Source: Clostridia bacterium
GTDB taxonomy: Bacteria; Bacillota; Clostridia; Christensenellales; UBA1242
DNA length: 64,000 nt
Direction of reading: 5' to 3'
NCBI GenBank assembly: GCA_017409005.1
Contig: JAFQTP010000007.1
Coordinates: 1-64,000 of the forward strand
Under the pieces are notes generated by a model that was not told the origin of the DNA, did not search any database, and worked only from the letters and a program-made list of their open reading frames with translations. How positions within the stretch are numbered: position 1 is the stretch's first letter; each line of letters starts with the position of its first letter. Below are positions 52,865 to 60,589 of this stretch, piece by piece. Made by a program: the position numbers and the translations under genes.

Positions 52865-54403
52865 TTAAAATAAGTTCTTTATTAACTCTATAAATTTATT
52901 TAAAGCTTCACAATTCGGATCAGCAGTCAAATACACTCCGACAATTGAAACCAATAATGCTAATATAGCAATAAACAATGTCCAAGAAATATTTTTCATG
53001 GTTGAATAGTTTGCAATGCTATTTATATTTTCATTAAAGAAAGAATAAACATCTTTTAACAACTTTCTGTTTGCATCTAATTCATAAAAAGTTGATATGT
53101 AATCATAATATATTAATTCATGTTTTATTCCTTTTGGTTGTTTTTCTAACGGTTCATAATTTTCTAGAAAACCATTTATGTGTGATTCTAAAGATTTTTC
53201 TGAAATTTGAATTTCGTTCATTAACCGTTTATAAAAAAACAGATCTTTATCAATTTCACGATTTAATTTCATGAGAGATAATATTTTCTTTCCCTTCTTT
53301 ATGCTATCATTAATTTTTGTGTTTGATTTGTTTATTTTTAATGTGATATCATTATTAATAGAGGTTAATATATAGTATATAGTAAATTTTTGAGCTAAAT
53401 TATAAAATACTTCCGGGAACCATTTGTGTTCTCCATTTTTTTCTTTATCTTTATCATCAACAATAACTATCGAGTCCATAATATAATTTGGGTGAAAAAA
53501 TGAATTATTAACTAAAGAAAAAATAATTTTTTCTTTTTTATGTAAATAGCAGTTTTGCTTTATTTGTAAAAAGTCAACAATTTCATTTGAATCTTCAAAA
53601 TTATCAATAGATAAAACTTCTAGTCCATGAGGTGTTAATTTATTATCAAACATGAAACTCCCTAAAAATTTTTTGACATCACACATAAATGAATGTTTGA
53701 GTTCTAAAAAGAAATTTTGTAATGTGTTCTTTTTTGCTCTATCATCGCAACACGAAGAACCACCTATATCTTTAATTTTCCACCATTTATTGTTTGTATA
53801 AATAACCGGAGATTCATATACATCTTCTTCTAAAATGTTTTCTATAAGTTTTTGAACAACTTCATTTGGAGTTAATTCATATCTAATAGATAGAAAAGAG
53901 TCGCTTATACTATCAATATTAATGGAAACAAAATCAAAATATTTAAAAGAGTTTAATTTTTTTGACAACTTCAAATAATCATGTAGACTACCGCTAGTTG
54001 CATTTTTAAGATTATCAAAACTCTTTTGCAAATTAAAGCCGGCAGTCATAAACATGTTATTATCGCAAACTTTACGGAATTTTTTGAAATTGTTTTCAAA
54101 ATAGGATAAGTTCTCTTTTGGAAGAATATCATATATAAATAATTTTTTTAATTTAAGTTTAGTTTTTAAATCCTTTTTGTAGGTTTTATGCTCAAAATCA
54201 TAATTGGAAAAAGTGCATTCATGTAAAAATTTTATTTTTTTATTCTTTGAACAAATCTTTAACAATTTGGTTTTGTTTAAAAATTTATAAAAAGATGTAA
54301 ATAATTTTGTACATTTTCTGTCTTTGTCTTTTATTTTCTTTTTAACATATTCATTATCGAATTTGTATTCAAATATATCTTTTTTTACTTCAATTTTTTT
54401 CAT
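52865..54403 (-). CDS. Membrane-anchored hypothetical protein, putative defence effector
   Basis: A 512-aa protein I cannot assign to a family. The N-terminal two thirds is soluble, Lys/Asn-rich and mixed alpha/beta; a helical region (about 375-460) follows, and one strong membrane helix lies near the C-terminus (NISWTLFIAILALLVSIVGVYL) with a short outside tail. Large soluble sensor plus terminal membrane helix is a common layout of abortive-infection effectors. I use the ATG at 54403: AGAGGTG is 5 nt upstream and TGTTATAATG lies just before it. It is the largest cargo gene of element 2, next to its right end. Confidence 0.55.
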   Translation of the reverse strand: MKKIEVKKDIFEYKFDNEYVKKKIKDKDRKCTKLFTSFYKFLNKTKLLKICSKNKKIKFLHECTFSNYDFEHKTYKKDLKTKLKLKKLFIYDILPKENLSYFENNFKKFRKVCDNNMFMTAGFNLQKSFDNLKNATSGSLHDYLKLSKKLNSFKYFDFVSINIDSISDSFLSIRYELTPNEVVQKLIENILEEDVYESPVIYTNNKWWKIKDIGGSSCCDDRAKKNTLQNFFLELKHSFMCDVKKFLGSFMFDNKLTPHGLEVLSIDNFEDSNEIVDFLQIKQNCYLHKKEKIIFSLVNNSFFHPNYIMDSIVIVDDKDKEKNGEHKWFPEVFYNLAQKFTIYYILTSINNDITLKINKSNTKINDSIKKGKKILSLMKLNREIDKDLFFYKRLMNEIQISEKSLESHINGFLENYEPLEKQPKGIKHELIYYDYISTFYELDANRKLLKDVYSFFNENINSIANYSTMKNISWTLFIAILALLVSIVGVYLTADPNCEALNKFIELIKNLF

Positions 54404-54486
54404 AAGCACCTCTAAAAACATTATAACATAATTTTTTAAAAAAACAGGTTTTTATGAAAATAAATTTTATTTTTATTTCTGTTATT

Positions 54487-54530
54487 GGCGGTTTAGGGCG
54501 GATTGAGGCGGTTTTGAACTGTTTAGGCGG
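54487..54530. repeat. Right-end GGCGG repeats of element 2
   Basis: GGCGG at 54487, 54497 and 54507 (10-bp spacing) and 54526, in an otherwise AT-rich region and 10-50 bp from the att core. Same logic as the AGGTACA repeats of element 1. Confidence 0.6.
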
Positions 54531-54539
54531 TTCCAGGTC

Positions 54540-54584
54540 TTGGTAAGGCGGAGGTCACGGGTTCAAGTCCCGTCATCAGCTCCA
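54540..54584 (+). pseudogene. tRNA-Thr 3' half, chromosomal right att site
   Basis: Identical to 50233-50277. It is the complement of the 5' half at 36500-36539: CATCAGC pairs with GCTGATG and GGCGG with CCGCC. It is followed by a terminator at 54590. Confidence 0.9.
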
Positions 54585-54589
54585 TTAAA

Positions 54590-54619
54590 AAAACGGCAAA
54601 TTAGCCGTTTTATTTTTTT
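54590..54619. terminator. Bidirectional terminator
   Basis: AAAACGGC / GCCGTTTT with T-runs; original terminator of the split tRNA-Thr gene and of the convergent gene on its right. Confidence 0.8.
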
Positions 54620-54638
54620 TGTTGAAATTTGTAAAATA

Positions 54639-55085
54639 TTAAATTGTTTCAATATTAAATCCCAAAGATTGTGCGCGTTTAACAAACTTAATTATGTTAA
54701 AAATTCCCCATTGTGTGCAAACAACAACTTTTTCGTTGTTTAAAACCAAAATATCTTCGTCTTTTAAAAAATATCTTTTGCTTGCGTCGCTGGTTTTTAT
54801 TGCAACATCATAAAGTTCAACAACACCAAGTGAACCTTGCAATGATTTATCAAACACTTGGCTTAGTTCCAAAAAAGTAGGGTTGTGCTCATTAGCATAT
54901 TTTTTAATAATTGCTAACACAAGTCGGTTTTTAGGAAATACTTTTCCTTCAAACATATATTTTGTTTTGTCGCGGTTACTTTGTTGGTTTGCTTCTATAT
55001 TTATTGGTTGAACAGTTTTTAAAACTATCTTCTCAAGTTCTTCTATTCTCTTTTTTAAACTTAAAATTTCTAATTCGTAATCCAT
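54639..55085 (-). CDS. Hypothetical protein with N-terminal coiled coil
   Basis: A 148-aa protein. Residues 1-28 form a coiled coil (ELEILSLKKRIEELEKIV), and the C-terminal part (about 45-148) has a recurring bacterial pattern: FEGKVFPKNRLVLAIIKKYANEH, LQGSLGVVEL, then VCTQWGIFNIIKFVKRAQSLGF. I recall similar stand-alone or restriction-associated proteins but no named function. The ATG is 6 nt after TATAAT (55092-55097) with TTGCTT 16 bp upstream and no ribosome site, so it is probably leaderless. Confidence 0.6.
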   Translation of the reverse strand: MDYELEILSLKKRIEELEKIVLKTVQPINIEANQQSNRDKTKYMFEGKVFPKNRLVLAIIKKYANEHNPTFLELSQVFDKSLQGSLGVVELYDVAIKTSDASKRYFLKDEDILVLNNEKVVVCTQWGIFNIIKFVKRAQSLGFNIETI

Positions 55086-55091
55086 ATTTTT

Positions 55092-55119
55092 ATTATATCA
55101 AAAACAAATTTAAAAGCAA
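55092..55119 (-). promoter_or_regulatory. Leaderless promoter
   Basis: TTGCTT (55114-55119), 16 bp, TATAAT (55092-55097) on the minus strand; the start codon is 7 nt downstream of the -10 box. Confidence 0.6.
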
Positions 55120-55150
55120 TAAAAACTTGCGAAAACTAAAAATATTTTTA

Positions 55151-55200
55151 AAAAACTATAAAAAACTATAAAAAACTATTTACAACTATAAAAAACTGTG
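55151..55200 (+). repeat. Phased A-tracts upstream of mutT
   Basis: Five 10-bp units of the AAAAACTATA type run in register (the fourth is TACAACTATA, which also supplies the -35 region). A-tracts repeated every helical turn bend DNA and, in front of a -35 box, act as UP elements. Confidence 0.7.
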
Positions 55201-55207
55201 ATATATT
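55179..55207 (+). promoter_or_regulatory. Promoter of mutT
   Basis: TTTACA (55179-55184), 17 bp, TATATT (55202-55207), embedded in the phased A-tract array. Confidence 0.65.
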
Positions 55208-55236
55208 TAAACCAACAAACAAAAGGAGAAGACACA

Positions 55237-55638
55237 ATGAAACAAATTACAACTGTTGCTGGGGTTATTAAAAACGAAAAAGGCGAAGTGCTTTGCACGC
55301 TTCGCGACCAAGGAAAATATGACTATGTTTCTTTTAAATGGGAATTTCCAGGAGGAAAAATTGAAGAGGGTGAAACTCAACAACAAACTTTAACTCGTGA
55401 ACTTCAAGAAGAACTTGAAATCGAAGTTGAAATTGGCGATTTCTTTTATCAAGTAGAGCACGACTATCCAGACTTTCATTTATCTATGGCAGTTTATGAG
55501 TGTAAACTATTATCTTCCGAAATGAAAATGAATGTTCATAAAGGAATTAAATGGCTTGCTCCAAAAGACATCATGAGCCTGGAATGGGCTGCGGCCGACG
55601 TTCCAGTTGCAAAATTAATTCTAAAAAAATATTGTTAG
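55237..55638 (+). CDS. mutT: NUDIX hydrolase, MutT (8-oxo-dGTP diphosphatase) type
   Basis: A 133-aa hydrolase with the NUDIX box G40-x5-E46-x7-R54-E55-x-x-E58-E59 in GGKIEEGETQQQTLTRELQEE. The opening VAGVIKNEKGEVLCTLR and the late KWLAPKDIMSLEWAAADVPV match MutT/CTP-pyrophosphohydrolase members that sanitise oxidised nucleotides. I use the ATG at 55237, with AAAGGAG 8 nt upstream; the longer frame begins in the promoter. Monocistronic. Confidence 0.88.
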   Translation: MKQITTVAGVIKNEKGEVLCTLRDQGKYDYVSFKWEFPGGKIEEGETQQQTLTRELQEELEIEVEIGDFFYQVEHDYPDFHLSMAVYECKLLSSEMKMNVHKGIKWLAPKDIMSLEWAAADVPVAKLILKKYC

Positions 55639-55965
55639 AATTTAAATATTGCGTTAATTTCTTTATAAGAATATTAACTTTGTAATTAAAACTTCAGTAT
55701 ACTAATATTGGTATAAAGGTTTGCGTGTAATTACCGCTTTATACTGTTGGTAATAACCAACAAACTGGGTGGTAGCATAATTGCTACCTTTTTTGTTCTA
55801 TTATAAAAAATTTTGTTAAATTTTTTCAAATATCATTTAAACATTCTCTTATTTTTATTTATAATAATATTGACTTTTAGTACAACTTCAGTAAAAAACA
55901 CTAAGTTATTACAGAATTATACATTTTCAACAAAATATGATACTATTATATAATTGGAGAGATAT
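55639..55965. other. Intergenic region with structured RNA and MTase promoter
   Basis: No protein gene. It contains a structured RNA candidate (55710-55795) and then an AT-rich stretch leading to the methyltransferase operon, with a possible promoter TTTTCA (55924-55929) 17 bp before TATATA and an ATTGGAGAG ribosome site. Confidence 0.6.
55710..55795 (+). ncRNA. Structured small RNA or leader, T-box-like tail
   Basis: A promoter (TTAACT 55674-55679, 18 bp, TATACT 55698-55703) precedes three hairpins: GTATAAAG / CTTTATAC (55711-55744), TGTTGG / CCAACA (55745-55762) and the terminator GGTAGC / GCTACC with TTTTTT (55771-55794). The segment AACTGGGTGGTAGC before the terminator resembles the T-box antiterminator sequence (GGGTGGTACCGCG) but lacks CCGCG, and the upstream part is far too short for a normal T-box stem I. 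It may be a small RNA or an unusual leader for the methyltransferase operon. Confidence 0.5.
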
Positions 55966-57192
55966 ATGATAAATGTTGTGGATTTATTTTCGGGTGCAGG
56001 TGGAATGACACTTGGATTCAAATATATTATAAAAAACAATACTTTCAAAAAAAGTGATGTTTTTGATATTCTTTTTGCAAACGAGTTTGATAAAGATGCT
56101 GCTTCAACTTTTAGGAATAACTTTCCTGAGATTAATATGGTTGAGAAAGATATTAAAAACTTGTCAGAAAAAGAAATTCATAGATATTTAAATGGTAAAA
56201 ATGTTGATTTAATCATAGGTGGACCTCCTTGTCAATCTTTTAGTACAGTAGGTAAAAGAGTTTACGATGATAAAGCAAAAATGTATCAAGAATATTTGCG
56301 TTTATTGAAGATAATACGTCCAAAAATGTTTTTATTCGAAAATGTTCGCGGAATATTATCCATGAGAGAGGTGTTTTACAAAACTGATGGAAAAGGGAAT
56401 ATTTTATATGATGAGATAGTAAGTAAAACAGGACGAAAATCAAAGAAACCCCAAATAGATTACTATGGAGAAAAGATTTTAGATAAAATTGAAAAAGAAT
56501 TTAAGAATATTGATAATGAATTTGGATATAAAATCAAATATCAAGTATTAAAAGCTTCTAATTTTGGAGTTCCTCAAAACAGAGAAAGAGTATTTATTGT
56601 TGGAGTTAGAAATGATATATCCAAAGAATGGATATTTCCTACACCTTTAAATAAAAACACTTTATCTATAAAAGAAGCGATAGATGATTTACCAGAATTA
56701 CAATCTGGGCAAACTATATCAGAATACAACAAAAAACCGTATAATTATTATCAGAAACTTATGAGAAAGAAATCAAAGGTTCTTACACAACATGTTGCCG
56801 CAGATTATGGAGAAAAAATAAGAACAGTAATTAAAAATGTTCCACAAGGAGAAGGTAAAAATTATTTTAACAAATTAGTGGAAGCAGGCAAGATTGATAA
56901 AAAATATTATTTAACTTCTGGTTATGCAAACACTTATTCAAGATTAATAGAAACAGAACCATCAACAACAATTACAAATAATCTTATAACTCCCTCCGCC
57001 CTAAGATGTATTCATTATAGAGATGATAGGGCATTAAGCCCACGAGAAGGAGCTAGAATACAATCTTTCCCGGATTGGTTTAATTTTAGTGGTAATATGG
57101 GTAAAGTTGCAATGCAGATAGGTAATGCAGTTCCACCACTTTTAGCAATGGCAATAGCAGAACAAATTAAAAATTTTTTAGAAGGAGTTTAG
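55966..57192 (+). CDS. C5-cytosine DNA methyltransferase of candidate defence operon
   Basis: A 408-aa enzyme with all main motifs: I DLFSGAGGMTLGF, IV GGPPCQSFS (C89), VI ENVRGI, VIII QNRERVFIVGVR, and X QIGNAVPP near the C-terminus. It methylates cytosine in an unknown DNA site set by the region at about 240-330. I use the ATG at 55966 (GGAGAG upstream; the longer frame starts at a TTG inside that site). It ends 1 bp before the GHKL gene, and no restriction nuclease lies in the operon. Confidence 0.9.
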   Translation: MINVVDLFSGAGGMTLGFKYIIKNNTFKKSDVFDILFANEFDKDAASTFRNNFPEINMVEKDIKNLSEKEIHRYLNGKNVDLIIGGPPCQSFSTVGKRVYDDKAKMYQEYLRLLKIIRPKMFLFENVRGILSMREVFYKTDGKGNILYDEIVSKTGRKSKKPQIDYYGEKILDKIEKEFKNIDNEFGYKIKYQVLKASNFGVPQNRERVFIVGVRNDISKEWIFPTPLNKNTLSIKEAIDDLPELQSGQTISEYNKKPYNYYQKLMRKKSKVLTQHVAADYGEKIRTVIKNVPQGEGKNYFNKLVEAGKIDKKYYLTSGYANTYSRLIETEPSTTITNNLITPSALRCIHYRDDRALSPREGARIQSFPDWFNFSGNMGKVAMQIGNAVPPLLAMAIAEQIKNFLEGV

Positions 57193-57193
57193 A

Positions 57194-59323
57194 ATGGATA
57201 TAAAACAATTGAATGATAAAAATACAATACATTTTAATTTTACCTATGCGGCCTTAGAATTATTAGGTAAAAACTTATATTCAAATGTATGGAATGCTCT
57301 TTCGGAATTAGTTGCAAATGGTATTGATGCAAAAGCAAAAGAAATTAAAATCTTAATAGACATGACAAATAAAGAACATTCAACCATTGATATTTATGAT
57401 AATGGTTCTGGTATGGATTATTTAGATTTGGCAAACAGATATGTATTGTTGGGTAGAAATAAAAGGGATGATATTATTGATAATCATACCATAAAATACC
57501 CGATGGGTAGAAAAGGAATTGGTAAACTCGCAGCTTTATATTTGTCAAAAGATTTTTATATTATAACAAAAAAAGATTTTAAGAAATCTACTTGGAATTT
57601 AAATTTATTAAAAATAACTGAGAACGATATACCAAATATAAAAAAAGTTGAAGCAAGAAATGATATATCAGAATTAGAAAAGGATTTAAATTTCCAACAA
57701 TCTGGAACAATCTTACATCTTACAGATGTGGACATGTCGAATATAGGGGTGCAAACTATAAATGCTTTCAAGGCAAGGCTTGCGGATTTTTATTTGGTAA
57801 ATTCACTAGATTGCAGTATTTCCGTTGCATTGAAAGATAGAAATACAAAAAAAGAAGAAATCGTATTCGATGAGGTGAAAAAATCTATTGCATATAAAAA
57901 CTTCTTTGCGTTGTATGATAATAGCAATAATAATATACAAAAACATATGAAAAATAATGTTGTTATCAAATCTAGTGTTCCATCTGTAGAGATGAAATTA
58001 AGAAATACTGTAATTTTAAATCAAAATGATTATCCTAGAGTATCGGGAGAGAAGGAGTTTGTAGATAAGTTTGGAAATAAGAGGGTCATTCCTTATAATA
58101 TGGTGGGTTGGATTGCAATGCATTCTGCAATAGAAAAAGATTATGCAGTGAAAAATGACCCCTTGTTTATGAAAAATAATACTTATAGACCAAACCAACT
58201 ACGGGTATACATAAGAAATAAATTGGCAGTGGCTAATTTTCTACCATATTTAAAAAACACACAAATATTTGGAAATTATATAGAAGGTGAAATTAGTTTT
58301 GATATTTTAGATGATGATTTTTTGCCTGATATAACAACATCAAATAGACAAGATTTACAACAAGAAGATGAACGAGTTATTTTATTAATAGAGATATTGA
58401 AACCTATAATTAATAAATTGATATCGGAACGTATCAAAGTTGCCAATGATATAAAAAGGGAAGAAGAACTATTTTTTGAAAAACAGAAATTAGAATTACA
58501 AAAAATAAAAGATCAAGCTGAACTTAAAGTTGAATCTTTAGAAAAAGATAATAAGTCGTTAAAATATGACATTGCATTAAAAAACAAAGATTTGAAAAGT
58601 GAAAAGAAAAGGAATAGTTTTCTTAATAGCAGTTTGAGGATCGATCAAAAAGAATTTATGCAGAGATTGCATATGTTTCAAATTAATTTAGGAACTATTA
58701 ATAATATTATCGCAAAATGGATAAAAAAGCATTCACGAAATAATTTAAAGATTGAAAACATTTTACCTGACATAAAAACAATTTCTTATACCATAGAGAA
58801 GATGCGTGGTAACTTAAAATATAGCAGTTACGCAAGCTTTAATACTCAAGATGAATATATTGAAGGCGACTTATTCGCTTTTATTAACGAATTCTGTAAA
58901 CTAACTTATGGCGATTATAAGTTATTAAATGTGTATGTAAATAACCCAAACAATTTGGAATGTCAAATAAGTTTTTCTCCTCAAGATATTTCCGTTATAA
59001 TTTGTAATATTGTAAGCAATTCAGAAAAACACAGGTCTAAAAACTTATTTTTTGAGCTCGGTCGAGATTCTAAAGGAAACTATTTTATTAAAGCTATAAA
59101 TGATGGTAAGTCGTTTGATTTTAACACGATTAATAATAAAAAAGAATTGTTTGAATTTGGGAAAGGGTTTACCCCAACAGGGAATGGTGTTGGCTTATAC
59201 CATATCAAAAATATCATTGAAACAAAGATGTGCGGACAAGTGGATATAGATGATACTAGAAAAAAAGGATTTGAGATACAGATGAGGTTTAAAAATGAAA
59301 GATTTAAAAATAATGTGGATTGA
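57194..59323 (+). CDS. Double GHKL ATPase (MORC/MutL-like plus histidine-kinase-like)
   Basis: A 709-aa protein with two ATP-binding GHKL domains. The N-terminal one is MORC/MutL/Hsp90-like: E38-x3-N42-x2-D45-A46 (SELVANGIDA), D69-N-G-S-G-M74, and GRKGIGK (105-111), followed by a transducer-like region up to about 400. A coiled coil (about 420-490) leads to a dimer-helix-like segment QRLHMFQINLG, with a His at about 505 that could be phosphorylated. The C-terminal domain resembles histidine-kinase ATPases: CNIVSNSEKH, AINDGKS, and GNGVGLYHIKNII. The N-terminal half would sense or clamp DNA and the C-terminal half signal to the receiver gene, which it overlaps by 29 bp. Prokaryotic MORC-like ATPases have been predicted in restriction-modification loci. 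Confidence 0.8.
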   Translation: MDIKQLNDKNTIHFNFTYAALELLGKNLYSNVWNALSELVANGIDAKAKEIKILIDMTNKEHSTIDIYDNGSGMDYLDLANRYVLLGRNKRDDIIDNHTIKYPMGRKGIGKLAALYLSKDFYIITKKDFKKSTWNLNLLKITENDIPNIKKVEARNDISELEKDLNFQQSGTILHLTDVDMSNIGVQTINAFKARLADFYLVNSLDCSISVALKDRNTKKEEIVFDEVKKSIAYKNFFALYDNSNNNIQKHMKNNVVIKSSVPSVEMKLRNTVILNQNDYPRVSGEKEFVDKFGNKRVIPYNMVGWIAMHSAIEKDYAVKNDPLFMKNNTYRPNQLRVYIRNKLAVANFLPYLKNTQIFGNYIEGEISFDILDDDFLPDITTSNRQDLQQEDERVILLIEILKPIINKLISERIKVANDIKREEELFFEKQKLELQKIKDQAELKVESLEKDNKSLKYDIALKNKDLKSEKKRNSFLNSSLRIDQKEFMQRLHMFQINLGTINNIIAKWIKKHSRNNLKIENILPDIKTISYTIEKMRGNLKYSSYASFNTQDEYIEGDLFAFINEFCKLTYGDYKLLNVYVNNPNNLECQISFSPQDISVIICNIVSNSEKHRSKNLFFELGRDSKGNYFIKAINDGKSFDFNTINNKKELFEFGKGFTPTGNGVGLYHIKNIIETKMCGQVDIDDTRKKGFEIQMRFKNERFKNNVD

Positions 59324-60278
59324 TGATTCTGAAGAGTGGTTTAACAGCCAAAAAGATAGTTTAGAGGTTAATCTTGAAGATGTTGGTATTAGTGTGGATT
59401 TTGAATACTGTAAAAATGCAAATATTTTAACAAACAAAGTGTTAAAACAACCAAGGTTTGAAATGTATGATATAATCTTTATTGATTATTCGCTTTCAAA
59501 TAATATTGTCGGCGATGAAATAATAAAAAGGATTCGAGATAATGATATATTAGTAGATATCATATTTTATTCAGCCTCAAAAGAAAAGGAACTCATTGAC
59601 AAGATAAAAACGAATATTGCTTTAATTGACGGGTTAACAATTGCAAATAAAGATAATTTTATTGATAAGGCTTTTAATTCTATTTGTAAAATGGCACAAA
59701 AGAAAAAATCTATAACTAATATGAGAGGTGTTCTAGCAAATGTAACATCAGAAAATGATTTCGTGATAAATTCATATATTATGGAAAATTTCAAAAATAT
59801 TTCTGAAACAAAACAACAAGAAATATTAGATTTGTTTTTAAAAAATCAAGAAGATAATAAAAAAGAGATAAATGAATCTATCGATAGTTATAAAAGCAAA
59901 GGAAAGATTACTAGTATTAATAAGTTTTTAAAAGAAAAATTTTTTCCTTTGGAATTAAAATATCGTATTTTTGCTATGATTGCTGAAGAGTTGCACGATG
60001 AAGATGCAAAAGGTTTTAATATTGAGGAATATTTTAAAACAATAGTATCATCTAGAAATAAGTTATCTCACAAAAAGCTGGATATTTGCTCCAAAGGTTC
60101 ATATTTAAAATATTTCGACAATCTAAAACAATTTAATGAAAGGATATGCCCTAGAGATTGTAATAATCATTCAGATGAAAATAAAATTTCTTGTTCAGAG
60201 TGGGAAAATATAAAATTACAGGCATACTCCTACTGCAGTTTATTAACTTCAATTTTTAACAAATTAACAAATGAGTGA
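59295..60278 (+). CDS. Receiver domain fused to HEPN-like effector
   Basis: A 327-aa protein. Residues 1-125 form a receiver domain: acidic pair D10/D11 (IMWIDDSEEW), phosphoacceptor D64 in FIDYS, then FYSAS and a Lys in ANKDNF. A helical linker (about 130-215) follows. The C-terminal domain contains RNKLSHKKL, that is R254-x4-H259, the signature of HEPN ribonucleases, within a helical context, then a Cys-rich tail (CSKGSY, CPRDCNNH, ISCSEW). It overlaps the GHKL gene, the obvious phosphate donor. I infer that phosphorylation releases an RNase or toxin activity. It could also be a non-catalytic HEPN scaffold. Confidence 0.7.
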   Translation: MKDLKIMWIDDSEEWFNSQKDSLEVNLEDVGISVDFEYCKNANILTNKVLKQPRFEMYDIIFIDYSLSNNIVGDEIIKRIRDNDILVDIIFYSASKEKELIDKIKTNIALIDGLTIANKDNFIDKAFNSICKMAQKKKSITNMRGVLANVTSENDFVINSYIMENFKNISETKQQEILDLFLKNQEDNKKEINESIDSYKSKGKITSINKFLKEKFFPLELKYRIFAMIAEELHDEDAKGFNIEEYFKTIVSSRNKLSHKKLDICSKGSYLKYFDNLKQFNERICPRDCNNHSDENKISCSEWENIKLQAYSYCSLLTSIFNKLTNE

Positions 60279-60289
60279 AAAGTAATCAC

Positions 60290-60319
60290 AAAAGCACTAG
60301 ATTAACCTAGTGCTTTTTT
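60290..60319 (+). terminator. Terminator of the MTase-GHKL-receiver operon
   Basis: AAAAGCACTAG / CTAGTGCTTTT with a 6-nt loop and T-run. Confidence 0.8.
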
Positions 60320-60589
60320 GTATATAAATTCTTGGTTTGTTTTACTTTTGAACAAGTTTTATAGTGCAATAAGCATCACTTTTTGTGGGTCTCTTCAAAA
60401 TATTAGAGAAAGACACTGCAATTGATGAAACACTATTTTAACCCAACCCAAACATATATTTCCTACCTAAATTCACTTAAAATCAAACATTAAGTGGTTT
60501 GTTTAGCAATAAAGTCGCTAATTTTTTGGTAATATATGGAAATTTAATTTATCTATGCTATAATATTTAATGTCTTTATGTATCTAAAA

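Larger units (their letters stand above)
50233..54548. mobile_element. Element 2: small integrative element in tRNA-Thr
   Basis: The element is flanked by identical 45-bp repeats of the tRNA-Thr 3' half (50233-50277 and 54540-54584). It contains a tyrosine integrase (frameshifted), a DUF5680 protein, a 178-aa unknown protein and a 512-aa membrane protein, with no relaxase or phage genes. Phased TCGGT/GGCGG repeats lie near its ends. It carries the tRNA 3' half and terminator, so it integrates by the classical route that restores the tRNA; element 1 then appears to have inserted into that restored gene. Confidence 0.8.

Noticed and set aside
54540-54743. Rightward 67-codon open frame beginning in the tRNA-Thr 3' half
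   Set aside because: Its start is the translated tRNA sequence and it runs through a terminator; there is no ribosome site.
55710-55795. True T-box riboswitch
   Set aside because: Only the GGGTGGTA word matches; CCGCG and a long stem I are missing, and no amino-acid gene follows.
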